A DNA stretch of 64,000 nt from Chryseobacterium carnipullorum (lineage in GTDB: Bacteria; Bacteroidota; Bacteroidia; Flavobacteriales; Weeksellaceae): positions 1 through 64,000 of the forward strand of contig NZ_FRCD01000013.1 of NCBI RefSeq assembly GCF_900142785.1. The letters run 5' to 3'. Position numbers and translations under genes: made by a program. The notes beneath the pieces are model-generated. The model was not told the DNA's origin, did no database searches, and saw nothing but the letters and a program-made list of their open reading frames with translations. Below are positions 37,432-46,077 of the stretch, piece by piece; position 1 is the first letter of the stretch; each line of letters opens with the position of its first letter.

Positions 37432-37775
37432 AAATTATCAATTTTTGGCGTTGTTTTTTGTGAAAGCCAAATTGTAATTAATAATTTATTTACAAAAATT
37501 TAATATATATTAGTGGTAATGGTATAGTTTTTTTTGTAACCAACTGGTTTTTAGTTGAGAGTTACTAGATTTGAGTTATGGGTTTTATTGTTAGAGAGCC
37601 TGAGTGTTGGAGAGTGAATGTGTCAGGAGAAAGTTGTGAGTTGAGTTTTGATTAATAAATGACAGGTGCTTGGTGGCTGAGGCTCCCGAAGCCACCACTC
37701 CTAATGTTTGAAATCTGAAATCTGATGTCTAGCATCTTGGCTCTTGGCTCTTGGTTCTTGACTCTAATATCTCAG
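37432..37775. repeat. Intergenic repeat region with hairpin and CTTGGCTC / TCTGAAATC tracts
   Basis: No gene is supported. There is a hairpin TGGTGGCT...AGCCACCA near 37671-37698. A 24-nt block at 37714-37737 is identical to 30301-30324. A CTTGGCTCTTGGCTCTTGG tract at 37736-37766 closely matches the right flank of the four-helix-bundle gene at 50790-50823. The part nearest 37431 holds the porin promoter region. Confidence 0.7.
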
Positions 37776-38192
37776 CTACTTCTTAAACCTCTCCCACTTA
37801 ATCAGCATATACTTATCCGCAAACTGAGTAATGATAAGTCCGGAGTTTTTGATATTTTCTTCTTTTGCGATATATTCAATTAATTCGTTCTGTTTTAGAA
37901 TTTTATAGACAGGGTGGAATTCGGAATGAGGAGGTCTTGTGATGTTGTATTTCTTGATCCAGGAGCTGATCGTGACGTGGGAAACGCCGATAATCCTTTC
38001 TATTTCTCGAAAACTTAAGCCTTCAAGATACAGCTGGAGAGCTTTGGTGACATAGTAGTCATCGATCTGTTTTCCCATTTTTTTAACGGTAAAATAATAC
38101 GTGCAGTCTTTGCAGAGAAAACGTTGTTTTTCGTTGATAATTCCGCTTTTGACAATCTTGTCGCCGCCGCATTTTGGACACTTGTTTTCCAT
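37776..38192 (-). CDS. Zinc-ribbon plus helix-turn-helix protein related to IS1 InsA
   Basis: A 138-residue protein with an N-terminal zinc ribbon (Cys5-x2-Cys8 and Cys27-x2-Cys30; CPKCGGDKIVKSG and RFLCKDCTYYF). A helix-turn-helix follows (GLSFREIERIIGVSHVTISSWIKKY). This matches the DNA-binding half of IS1-type transposases. No DDE catalytic domain follows, and no inverted repeats of an insertion sequence frame it. The tail (about residues 85-138) is charged and unlike InsA. It is divergent from the arginine operon, 160 nt away, so it could be a domesticated regulator. Inference only. Confidence 0.78.
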   Translation of the reverse strand: MENKCPKCGGDKIVKSGIINEKQRFLCKDCTYYFTVKKMGKQIDDYYVTKALQLYLEGLSFREIERIIGVSHVTISSWIKKYNITRPPHSEFHPVYKILKQNELIEYIAKEENIKNSGLIITQFADKYMLIKWERFKK

Positions 38193-38299
38193 AGCTATAT
38201 GTTTTTAGCAAATATATAATAATTTAGCAAAGTTACATTTCTGGATAAAGATAAAATTACCTGTGTATTTCATTTAAACAAAAAAAATATCTTTTTAAT

Positions 38300-38331
38300 T
38301 TGGTTTTTAAAGTTATTATGCTTTAAATTTG
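38300..38331 (+). promoter_or_regulatory. Promoter of the arginine operon
   Basis: A TTG at 38300-38302 and the box TAAATTTG at 38324-38331 are separated by 21 nt. This is a good match to the Bacteroidota -33/-7 promoter. The first ATG of the operon lies 22 nt after the box. Confidence 0.7.
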
Positions 38332-38352
38332 CCAAAAAAATTAGATAAATAA

Positions 38353-38958
38353 ATGGAAATAGAAATTTCCTCATGCGAACATCTCATGTATGTGAGTGAA
38401 ATACAGCAGGAAATGTATGATTCTGCACAGCGCAGAGGAACGGGGATCGCAAAACGTTCCATCGAATATTTAACGAAAAAGATTTCGGATGGTAATGCTG
38501 TGGTTGCCACTGAAAATGGCGAATGGGTTGGCTTCTGCTATATTGAGACATGGTCACACGGTCAGTTTGTAGCCAACTCAGGACTTATTGTATCTCCGAA
38601 TTACAGAAACAGAGGAGTAGCCACTTTGATCAAGAATAAGGTTTTCCAGTTATCTAGAGAAAAATATCCCAATGCAAAGGTATTTGGGTTGACCACAGGA
38701 CTTGCCGTCATGAAAATTAATAGTGATCTGGGTTACAAGCCGGTGATCTATTCTGAATTGACTCAGGATGAAGAATTTTGGAGCGGGTGTAAGAACTGTG
38801 TGAATTATGAGATTTTAATGAAAAAGGAACGTAAAAACTGTTTGTGTACAGCGATGCTTTTCGTTCCTGAAAATAATAATAAAGTGAACGGGACTGAAAT
38901 TCAGCAGTCCGAAATTGATGAGTATAATGGAGAAAAAGAAAGTAATCTTAGCGTTTAG
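38353..38958 (+). CDS. GNAT acetyltransferase heading the arginine operon, candidate N-acylglutamate synthase
   Basis: A 201-residue GNAT protein. The acyl-CoA loop is in VSPNYRNRGVATLIKNKVF, followed by the strand KVFGLTTGLAVMKINSDLGYKPV. A cysteine-bearing segment (FWSGCKNCVNYE) and a polar tail follow. Bacteroidota lack a classical ArgA in many cases, and a GNAT gene of this kind heads their arg clusters. It is the best candidate for making N-acetyl- or N-succinylglutamate. The gene overlaps argG by 32 nt in another frame. Confidence 0.82.
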   Translation: MEIEISSCEHLMYVSEIQQEMYDSAQRRGTGIAKRSIEYLTKKISDGNAVVATENGEWVGFCYIETWSHGQFVANSGLIVSPNYRNRGVATLIKNKVFQLSREKYPNAKVFGLTTGLAVMKINSDLGYKPVIYSELTQDEEFWSGCKNCVNYEILMKKERKNCLCTAMLFVPENNNKVNGTEIQQSEIDEYNGEKESNLSV

Positions 38959-40120
38959 CGGAGGTTTGGATACCTCTTACTGTGCTAAATATCTTAGTGA
39001 AACACTGGGATATGAAGTATATGCAGTGACTGTAAATACCGGTGGTTTTTCTAAAGAAGAAGAAAAAGAACTGGAGAAAAAAGCCTTCCAACTTGGGGTG
39101 AAGGAATACAGGTGCGTGGATGCTCAGGAAGATTACTATAATTCTTGTGTGAAGTATCTGATCTTCGGAAATGTACTGAAAAACAACACGTATCCATTAT
39201 CTGTAAGTGCTGAGCGTACGGTTCAGGCGAAGGAAATAGCAAAATATGCCATTGAGACCGGTGCTCATGCTATTGCTCACGGAAGTACGGGAGCTGGAAA
39301 TGATCAGGTACGTTTTGATTTGATTTTCCAGGTGATGTGTCCGGAAGTAGAGATCATCACGCCGATCCGCGATATGAGTCTGTCCCGTGAAGAAGAAATT
39401 GAATTCCTGAAAAATCATGGGTATGAAATGGAATTTCACAAAGCACAATATTCAGTCAATAAAGGCCTTTGGGGAACATCAGTTGGAGGAAAGGAAACAT
39501 TAACATCCCGAAATTATCTTCCGGAAGAAGCTTTTCCATCGCAAATTAAAGAAACACTGCCTTCAGAACTCGAAATTGAGTTTAAAAACGGTGAGGTTGT
39601 AGCGGTAAACGGACAGAGTTTTGAACATTCTGTGAAGGCGATTCAAAAAATTGAAGAACTGGCTTCCGCTTATGGAATCGGTCGTGATATTCATGTTGGA
39701 GATACCATTGTGGGGATTAAAGGAAGAGTAGGATTTGAAGCAGCGGCTGCATCAGTGATCATCAAAGCGCATCATTTATTGGAAAAACATACGCTTTCAA
39801 AATATCAGCAGATGATGAAGTCCCAGCTTTCCGACTGGTATGGAAACTGGCTTCATGAAGCGCTTTTCTTAGATCCGGTGATGAGGAATATTGAGTCTTT
39901 CTTAACAGATTCTCAGGAAACAGTCAGCGGAAAAGTATTTGTAACCCTTCATCCGTACAGATTTATTTTAAATGGGATTGAATCCAAGCATGATCTTATG
40001 TCCGATAAATTCGGAAGCTATGGCGAAGCCAACAGAGCATGGACAGGACAAGATGTAAAAGGATATACAAAAATTGTAAGCAATTCCTTAAACATATACC
40101 ATCAGATCAATTCAAAATAA
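38927..40120 (+). CDS. argG: Argininosuccinate synthase
   Basis: A 397-residue ligase joining citrulline and aspartate with ATP. The P-loop ILAFSGGLDTSYCAKYL, the GSTGAGNDQVRFD motif and LWGTSVGGKE are typical. Upstream in-frame TTG and ATG codons at 38915 and 38918 exist, but the ATG at 38927 (MEKKKVILAFSGG) places the P-loop at the usual distance. The overlap with the preceding GNAT gene indicates coupled translation. Confidence 0.96.
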   Translation: MEKKKVILAFSGGLDTSYCAKYLSETLGYEVYAVTVNTGGFSKEEEKELEKKAFQLGVKEYRCVDAQEDYYNSCVKYLIFGNVLKNNTYPLSVSAERTVQAKEIAKYAIETGAHAIAHGSTGAGNDQVRFDLIFQVMCPEVEIITPIRDMSLSREEEIEFLKNHGYEMEFHKAQYSVNKGLWGTSVGGKETLTSRNYLPEEAFPSQIKETLPSELEIEFKNGEVVAVNGQSFEHSVKAIQKIEELASAYGIGRDIHVGDTIVGIKGRVGFEAAAASVIIKAHHLLEKHTLSKYQQMMKSQLSDWYGNWLHEALFLDPVMRNIESFLTDSQETVSGKVFVTLHPYRFILNGIESKHDLMSDKFGSYGEANRAWTGQDVKGYTKIVSNSLNIYHQINSK

Positions 40121-40172
40121 AGAGTTCCAACGGAAAGGCTTATCCAGGATAGGACGCAGTCCTATCAATTAT
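40121..40172 (+). repeat. Copy A of the AGAGTTCC...CAGTCCTATC repeat
   Basis: A short element starting AGAGTTCCAACGGAA and ending GATAGGACGCAGTCCTATC, the latter with a GATAGGAC/GTCCTATC dyad. Related copies lie at 43749 and 43817, both directly before argB. Confidence 0.7.
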
Positions 40173-40195
40173 CAACATCATCATATCATTAAAAT

Positions 40196-41158
40196 ATGAA
40201 AAAAGTAGGAATTGTAGGTGCCAACGGCTACACAGGAAGCGAATTGATTCGTGTACTGGCTTTTCATCCCAATGTGTCATTGAGTTTTTTATATAGCCGT
40301 TCCAATCCGGGGACAAAAATTTCAGATTTGTACCCGGATTTAACGGCCGTTTGTGAGCAGGTTTTAACAGATCAACCTGAAGAAGTTGATATTTTATTTC
40401 TGTGCCTTCCTCATAAAGAAAGCCAGAATTGGTTAACTCAAAATCCGGTTAAAAACGACACTTTAGTCATTGATCTTGGGAATGATTTCCGTTTGGATGG
40501 AAGTTTTGGAAGTAGAAATTTTATCTATGGACTTCCTGAAATCAATAAAAAAAATCTTTCAGGCTCAAAAAGTATTGCCAATCCGGGATGTTTTGCAACA
40601 GCTATTCAGCTTGCTCTTCTTCCATTAGCGGAAAAGGGTTTACTGAATGAAGTGTACACAACAGGCATTACAGGCTCAACGGGTGCGGGGCAGTCTTTAC
40701 AGGCAACCACTCATTTTACCTGGAGGAATGATAATATTTCAGCATATAAAACTTTGACGCATCAGCATGTAGATGAGGTTTTACAGCAGTTAGTTTCATT
40801 GAATCATAAAGAGGTTAGTCTGAATTTTGTTCCTTGGAGGGGAGATTTTGCAAGAGGAATTTTTACCAGCTCTACAGTGAAAACGGAATTAGTACTTTCA
40901 GATATGGTTCAGTTGTATCAGGATTTTTATGAAAAGGAGCCTTTTGTAAAGGTAAGTGAAAATGCAATTGATTTAAAGCAGGTTGTCAATACCAATCGCT
41001 GTGTGATTCACATAGAAAAGAGTGGGAATGTAGCGGTTATTCACTCAGCGATTGACAATTTGTTAAAAGGAGCTTCCGGACAGGCCGTTCAAAACATGAA
41101 TATAGCAATGGGCTGGGAAGAGAATCTGGGGTTGAACTTAAAACCAATAGCATTTTAA
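40196..41158 (+). CDS. argC: N-acetyl-gamma-glutamyl-phosphate reductase
   Basis: A 320-residue NADPH-dependent reductase of the third step of ornithine synthesis. The Rossmann glycine motif GIVGANGYTGSELIRVL is at the N terminus. The catalytic cysteine is Cys132 in NPGCFATAIQLALLPL. The His pair region (TTHFTWRNDNISAYK, HQHVDEV) is present. Length fits the family. In this cluster it may act on the N-succinyl form. Confidence 0.95.
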   Translation: MKKVGIVGANGYTGSELIRVLAFHPNVSLSFLYSRSNPGTKISDLYPDLTAVCEQVLTDQPEEVDILFLCLPHKESQNWLTQNPVKNDTLVIDLGNDFRLDGSFGSRNFIYGLPEINKKNLSGSKSIANPGCFATAIQLALLPLAEKGLLNEVYTTGITGSTGAGQSLQATTHFTWRNDNISAYKTLTHQHVDEVLQQLVSLNHKEVSLNFVPWRGDFARGIFTSSTVKTELVLSDMVQLYQDFYEKEPFVKVSENAIDLKQVVNTNRCVIHIEKSGNVAVIHSAIDNLLKGASGQAVQNMNIAMGWEENLGLNLKPIAF

Positions 41159-41444
41159 AAAAGTGAATGGTTAATAAGGTGAATAGTCAATAAGTCAATT
41201 GTGAATTGAAAAACCGAAATATTCGACTTAGGAAAATGAAGCGTTAAGAAAATTAATTCTGTGAACGTTAAGAAAATTCTACTGTTTGAAGCGCGAGATA
41301 AATATTAAGTCGAATAACAGATGCCGAATTCGCGCAAGTTTTAGAATTTTTAGAGAACAGAAATAATTTTTAGCGGAAGTTTCCAGGTCTTGAACTTTTG
41401 TTTCTTTTGTTTCAAGACAAAAGAAATTAATTAAAAACAAAAAA
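41159..41444. repeat. Intergenic stretch with a perfect 10-bp hairpin before argD
   Basis: This 286-nt stretch lies within the operon and has no gene. At 41401-41426 the arms TTTCTTTTGT and ACAAAAGAAA enclose the loop TTCAAG. An AATAGTCAATAAGTCAATTG tract lies near its left end. The hairpin has no strong T run after it, so read-through into argD is plausible. Confidence 0.65.
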
Positions 41445-42584
41445 ATGAATTTATTCAACGTATATCCATTATTCAATATAAATCCGGTAAAAGCCCAGGG
41501 CTCATTCCTTTGGGATGACAAAGGAGAAAAATATCTTGATTTTTACGGAGGTCACGCAGTGATTTCAATCGGACACAATCATCCGCACTATCAAACTCAA
41601 TTGAAAGAGCAGCTGGAGAAAATTTCTTTCTATTCAAATTCTGTTGAGAATGAGTTGCAGACTGAATTGGCTGAAAAATTAGGCAAGCTTTCGGGGTATG
41701 AAGATTACAATCTGTTCCTGTGTAACTCAGGAGCAGAAGCTAATGAAAATGCATTAAAGCTAGCGTCTTTCCATAACGGAAAAAGCAAAGTGCTTTATTT
41801 CTCTGGATCTTTCCATGGAAGAACTTCTGCGGCCGTTTCTGTGACGGATAATCCAAAAATTGTTGCTCCGGTTAATTTCTCTGAGAGGTTCATTAAATCT
41901 GATTGGAACAACATCAGGCAGCTTGAAGAAATCTTTGAAATACAGGGAAATGAAATTTCATCGGTGATCATAGAAGGAATTCAGGGAGTTAGTGGAATCA
42001 TGATCCCAACGTTTGAATTTTTATCCAAAATTAAAGAACTGTGCGAAAAATATGATGCAGCATTGATTCTTGATGAAGTTCAGTCAGGATACGGAAGAAG
42101 CGGATATTTCTTTGCTCATCAGGAATTTGGAATTGAACCGGATATGATCACGACAGCGAAAGGAATGGGAAATGGCTTCCCAATCGGTGGCGTTTTGATA
42201 CATCCTAAGTTTCAGGCAAGCAATGGTTTGCTGGGAACAACTTTCGGAGGGAATCACTTAGCCTGTGCTGCAGCCATTGCGGTTTTGGATGTCATGAAAG
42301 AGGAAGATTTGATGACAAACGCTCAGAAAATGGGTAATTATATTGAAAACGAAATTAAAGATTTTCCGCATATCAAATCGATCCGAAGGAAAGGATTAAT
42401 GATTGGAGTAGAGTTGGATCAGGACTGTGCAGAAGTGAGGAAAAGTCTATTGTACGATCATCACATTTTTACAGGAAATTCCAATGACAAAAGCGTATTG
42501 AGGATCCTTCCGGCTCTAAATATCAGCAAAGAAGAAACAGATCTTTTTGTCGGTGCTTTAAAAACAGTTTTAGATAAGATTTAA
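41445..42584 (+). CDS. argD: Acetylornithine/succinylornithine aminotransferase
   Basis: A 379-residue PLP class III aminotransferase. Motifs include FLCNSGAEANENALKLA, LILDEVQSGYGRSG (PLP-binding Asp) and the Schiff-base Lys239 in TTAKGMGNGFPIGG. It transfers an amino group from glutamate to the N-acylglutamate semialdehyde. Length and order within the operon support the call. It follows a 286-nt repeat-bearing gap. Confidence 0.94.
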   Translation: MNLFNVYPLFNINPVKAQGSFLWDDKGEKYLDFYGGHAVISIGHNHPHYQTQLKEQLEKISFYSNSVENELQTELAEKLGKLSGYEDYNLFLCNSGAEANENALKLASFHNGKSKVLYFSGSFHGRTSAAVSVTDNPKIVAPVNFSERFIKSDWNNIRQLEEIFEIQGNEISSVIIEGIQGVSGIMIPTFEFLSKIKELCEKYDAALILDEVQSGYGRSGYFFAHQEFGIEPDMITTAKGMGNGFPIGGVLIHPKFQASNGLLGTTFGGNHLACAAAIAVLDVMKEEDLMTNAQKMGNYIENEIKDFPHIKSIRRKGLMIGVELDQDCAEVRKSLLYDHHIFTGNSNDKSVLRILPALNISKEETDLFVGALKTVLDKI

Positions 42585-42759
42585 ACCACAAAAATCATAA
42601 AAGATATAAACACTTAAGCAATGTAAAGAAACGACTAAGCGCTTAAGAAGAACACTTGATTTTCATCTTATGTGAACTTAAATAAGTATCATCATTTTAA
42701 ACTTACTTATGTGTTCTAAAGTTTTTAAATAAAAGAAAACTTTTCTGCCTTTTGTGGTT
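42584..42759. repeat. MITE-like element with AACCACAAAA terminal inverted repeats
   Basis: AACCACAAAA at 42584-42593 is matched in reverse complement at 42750-42759. The 176-nt unit fills nearly all of the gap between argD and argF' and carries internal dyads (CTTAAGCAATG, AAGCGCTT). It has no ORF of note. Confidence 0.65.
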
Positions 42760-42791
42760 AAAATTATCCAAGTAATTAAAAAAAATATCCA

Positions 42792-43748
42792 ATGAAAAAA
42801 TTCACCTCTGTAAACGATGTAAAAAACTTACAGGAAATTATAAAAAAAGCGTTACAAATTAAAGAAAATCCTCATTCCGAAACAGAAAAAGGAAAAGGGA
42901 AAACAATAGGGCTAGTATTTCTAAATTCAAGCTTAAGAACCCGTTTAAGCAGTCAGATCGCCGCACAGAATTTGGGATTGAATGTCCTGACTTTAAATGC
43001 AGCCCAGGAAGCCTGGAATCTTGAATTTGCAGACGGAGCCGTAATGAATGGCGATACCGTTGAGCACATCAAGGATGCGATAGAAGTACTCAATCAATAT
43101 TGTGATATCATAGCAGTACGTTGTTTTGCAGGAATGAAATCTAAAGAAGACGATGTTAATGAAAGTATTTTAAGCCAGTTTGAGCAGCATGCAAAAGTGC
43201 CTGTTATTTCTCTGGAATCGGCAACGCGGCACCCATTGCAAAGTCTGGCAGATTGCATTACCATTACAGAAAACTGGAAAGAGGACCGCAAACCGAAAGT
43301 AGTTTTAACATGGGCACCACACATCAAGCCGATTGCTCAGGCTGTTGGAAATTCTTTTGCAGAATGGATGCAGGAAATGGATGTTGATTTTGTGATCGCT
43401 AATCCCGAAGGGTATGATCTCGATAAGAAATTTACAAAAGATAGTAAAGTGATCCATAACCAGGATGAAGCTTTAAAAGATGCGGATTTTATCTATGTCA
43501 AAAACTGGTCTTCCTTCGATGAATATGCAACAATGCCGGAAGTAAAAGAAAACTGGATGCTGACCGGAGAAAAACTGAAAAACACAAATAAGGGTAAAGT
43601 AATGCACTGCCTTCCTGTTCGCCGTAATGTAGAATTAAGTGATGAAGTCATGGACGGAGAAAACTCCATTATCTATCAGCAGGCCAAAAACAGAATTTTC
43701 TCTGCACAAGCCGTCTTCAGCGAGATTTTGAATGAAATAAATTCGTAA
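42792..43748 (+). CDS. argF': N-acylornithine carbamoyltransferase (ArgF')
   Basis: A 318-residue transcarbamylase of the acylornithine type rather than the ornithine type. The carbamoyl-phosphate motif is FLNSSLRTRLSS. ATRHPLQSLAD and MHCLPVRRN are present, as is the loop TWAPHIKPIAQAV seen in this branch. The residue reported to separate acetyl- from succinyl-ornithine enzymes (Glu92 in Xanthomonas, Pro90 in Bacteroides fragilis, from memory) is Val90 here, in NGDTVEHIKDA. A non-Glu residue favours N-succinylornithine; this is inference. It makes N-acylcitrulline from carbamoyl phosphate supplied by carAB. Confidence 0.92.
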   Translation: MKKFTSVNDVKNLQEIIKKALQIKENPHSETEKGKGKTIGLVFLNSSLRTRLSSQIAAQNLGLNVLTLNAAQEAWNLEFADGAVMNGDTVEHIKDAIEVLNQYCDIIAVRCFAGMKSKEDDVNESILSQFEQHAKVPVISLESATRHPLQSLADCITITENWKEDRKPKVVLTWAPHIKPIAQAVGNSFAEWMQEMDVDFVIANPEGYDLDKKFTKDSKVIHNQDEALKDADFIYVKNWSSFDEYATMPEVKENWMLTGEKLKNTNKGKVMHCLPVRRNVELSDEVMDGENSIIYQQAKNRIFSAQAVFSEILNEINS

Positions 43749-43868
43749 AGAGTCCTAGCGGAACGATGTAGAAAAGGATAGGATTCAGTCCTGACAATAA
43801 AAATATAAACCGATAAAGAGTTCCAACAGAACAATTTAACCCAAGATAGGATGAAATCCCGCCAATCA
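43749..43868 (+). repeat. Copies B and C of the AGAGTTCC...CAGTCCTATC repeat
   Basis: Two tandem degenerate copies, at 43749-43800 and 43817-43868. Each starts AGAGT(T/C)C and contains a GGATAGGA or GATAGGAT core. They fill the argF'-argB gap and match copy A at 40121. Confidence 0.65.
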
Positions 43869-43870
43869 AA

Positions 43871-44665
43871 ATGAAAGAAAAATTATACATCATAAAAATA
43901 GGAGGAGCCCTGATCGACGATTCAGAGTTGCTTAGCCAATTTTTAGAGCAGTTTTCTGAAATTAAAGAAAAGAAAATTCTGGTTCACGGTGGCGGAAAAT
44001 TAGCAACTACTTTGGCTGATAGGTTAGGCGTTGAACAAAAAATGATCAACGGACGAAGAATTACAGATAAAGATACGCTGGATATTGTGGCGATGGTGTA
44101 TGCCGGAAGTATCAATAAAAATATTGTGGCAAAACTTCAGCAGAAAAAATGCCAGGCAATAGGCTTTTCCGGAGCGGATGCGAATTTGATTAAAGCCAAA
44201 AAAAGAGAACATGCAGAAATAGATTTCGGGTTTGTAGGAGATATTGAGAAGAAAAGTGTGAACAGGAAATTGATTTCAAAATTGATTAAGCTTAAACTTG
44301 TTCCTGTTTTTTCAGCCATTACCCATGACAAAAAAGGAAATCTTTTTAATACCAATGCAGATACGATAGCTTCGGTCATTGCTCAGGCTTTATCTTCAAA
44401 ATACGATGTAGAATTATTGTATTGTTTTGATAAAGAGGGAGTTTTGGAAAATATTGAAGACCCTGGATCAGTTATAAAAAGTGTATCTGCAGAAGAGTTT
44501 TCTGTTTTAAAAGAAGCGGGAAAACTTCATAAAGGAATTTTACCCAAACTTGAAAATGCTCTGGGAGCTGTAAAAAATAAAGTAAATAAGGTATTCTTAA
44601 TTAAAGAAACCCAATTAAAAAATCATATAGAAAACCATCATGGAGGAACTGAAATCTGTTTATAG
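43871..44665 (+). CDS. argB: Acetylglutamate kinase
   Basis: A 264-residue amino-acid kinase that phosphorylates N-acylglutamate. The ATP/substrate loops KIGGALIDD and ILVHGGGKLATTLADRLG, and the FNTNADTIASVIAQAL segment, are typical. The family length is around 260-300. The 3' end overlaps the next gene by 26 nt. It lacks the N-terminal helix linked to arginine feedback in hexameric forms, so feedback sensitivity is doubtful. Confidence 0.94.
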   Translation: MKEKLYIIKIGGALIDDSELLSQFLEQFSEIKEKKILVHGGGKLATTLADRLGVEQKMINGRRITDKDTLDIVAMVYAGSINKNIVAKLQQKKCQAIGFSGADANLIKAKKREHAEIDFGFVGDIEKKSVNRKLISKLIKLKLVPVFSAITHDKKGNLFNTNADTIASVIAQALSSKYDVELLYCFDKEGVLENIEDPGSVIKSVSAEEFSVLKEAGKLHKGILPKLENALGAVKNKVNKVFLIKETQLKNHIENHHGGTEICL

Positions 44666-45722
44666 TAAAGAAGAGCTACTGAGTCAGGCAGTTGATTTGC
44701 TTAAAAAACTGATTGCCACTCCTTCATTCAGTAAAGATGAATACAATACATCCGTAGAAATTGAGAACTTCTTCAAGAAAAATCAAATTCCTACGAAACG
44801 TTTTAAAAACAACATTTGGGCGGTCAGTAAAAACTTTGACGTATTGAAGCCATCCATTTTACTGAATACCCATCATGATACCGTAAAACCCAATAAGGCC
44901 TATACTTTAGACCCGTTTCTTCCGGTTGAGCAGGATGGAAAACTGTATGGATTGGGAAGCAATGATGCCGGAGCCTCTCTGGTATCAATGGCTCAGGTTT
45001 TTGTACATTTTTATGAAAAAGAAGATTTAAAATATAATTTAGTTATTGCTTTGACGGCTGAGGAGGAGATTTCAGGATTTGATGGAATTGAGGCCTTGTT
45101 TCCAAAGCTTCCGAACATCGAACTCGCCATTGTAGGAGAACCCACGCAGATGAATCTGGCGATCGCGGAAAAAGGACTTTTGGTGATAGACGGGGAAATG
45201 AAAGGAACTCCTTCTCACGCTGCTCATCCAAATGACGATAACGCTATTGTAAAATGTATGGAAGATATTCAGAATGTTCTGAACTTCAGGTTTCCGAAAG
45301 TTTCCGATTATTTAGGCGAAGTGAAAGTGACGTTGTCAGGAATTCACGCAGGCGTTCAGCACAATGTAGTTCCGGAAGCCTGTACTTTTACTTTGGATGT
45401 CAGGGTTACCGATGAATATTCCAATAAGGAAGCTTTTGAAATCATCCAGGGACAAATGAAATCAACATTGACGGCCAGGTCTTTCAGATTGAATTCATCA
45501 AAAATAGAAATGGATCACCCGTTTGTAAAGGCAGGCTTGGAAATCGGAAGGACAACCTACGGTTCACCAACATCATCCGATCAGGCCATTATTCCATGTA
45601 CATCCGTGAAAATAGGTCCGGGCGACAGCAGGCGCTCTCACACAGCAGATGAATATATCTATATAAAAGAGATTAAAGAAGGAATCGAGATCTATATCAG
45701 GATCTTGGAAAAAGTTTTATAG
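44640..45722 (+). CDS. argE: M20-family N-acylcitrulline/ornithine deacylase (ArgE-like)
   Basis: A 360-residue zinc peptidase-family hydrolase. Metal ligands lie in LNTHHDTVKPN, YGLGSNDAGASLVSM, TAEEEISGFDG (catalytic Glu), GEPTQMN and SRRSHTADEYI. Because the cluster uses ArgF', the substrate should be N-acetyl- or N-succinylcitrulline rather than acetylornithine. The start lies 26 nt inside argB in another frame; the frame has no better ATG near the argB stop. Confidence 0.92.
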   Translation: MEELKSVYSKEELLSQAVDLLKKLIATPSFSKDEYNTSVEIENFFKKNQIPTKRFKNNIWAVSKNFDVLKPSILLNTHHDTVKPNKAYTLDPFLPVEQDGKLYGLGSNDAGASLVSMAQVFVHFYEKEDLKYNLVIALTAEEEISGFDGIEALFPKLPNIELAIVGEPTQMNLAIAEKGLLVIDGEMKGTPSHAAHPNDDNAIVKCMEDIQNVLNFRFPKVSDYLGEVKVTLSGIHAGVQHNVVPEACTFTLDVRVTDEYSNKEAFEIIQGQMKSTLTARSFRLNSSKIEMDHPFVKAGLEIGRTTYGSPTSSDQAIIPCTSVKIGPGDSRRSHTADEYIYIKEIKEGIEIYIRILEKVL

Positions 45723-46077
45723 AGAGAAGTTAGAGGCTAGAAATTAGAAGTTAGATGCCCGAAATTTATACATACACCTTAGTACTAACATCTAATTTCT
45801 AACATCTAATATCTAAAAAATAATGTTTTAACCCCGCTCAGCAGGCAGATCAAAGTTCAGTTTTTAATAAGGATTTATGCAAAAAAGAAAATTAAAGACG
45901 AAGACTTTTCAATGCGGAGATGTTTTTTTATAGTTAAAGATGCTTCGCTGAGCAGGTTGAAACGAATTGAATAACATACAGAAAACCGGTATAAAATCAT
46001 TATTGATTACTACTCTGGTCAATTAATACAGATCAGGACCGTCATTATGAGGGTCTTGGAAAAATAAATAATTACCT
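45723..46077. repeat. Intergenic stretch with a CTAACATCTAATTTCTAAC inverted-repeat tract
   Basis: No gene is supported in these 355 nt. The tract 45727-45822 has GAAATTAGAAGTTAGATG on the left and ACATCTAATTTCTAACATC on the right, forming a long imperfect hairpin. The remainder contains scattered GCTCAGCAGG / GCTGAGCAGG units near 45837 and 45948. The argH start follows. Confidence 0.6.

Noticed and set aside
37776..38192. Intact IS1 element
   Set aside because: Only an InsA-like DNA-binding part is present, with no InsB catalytic part and no terminal repeats.
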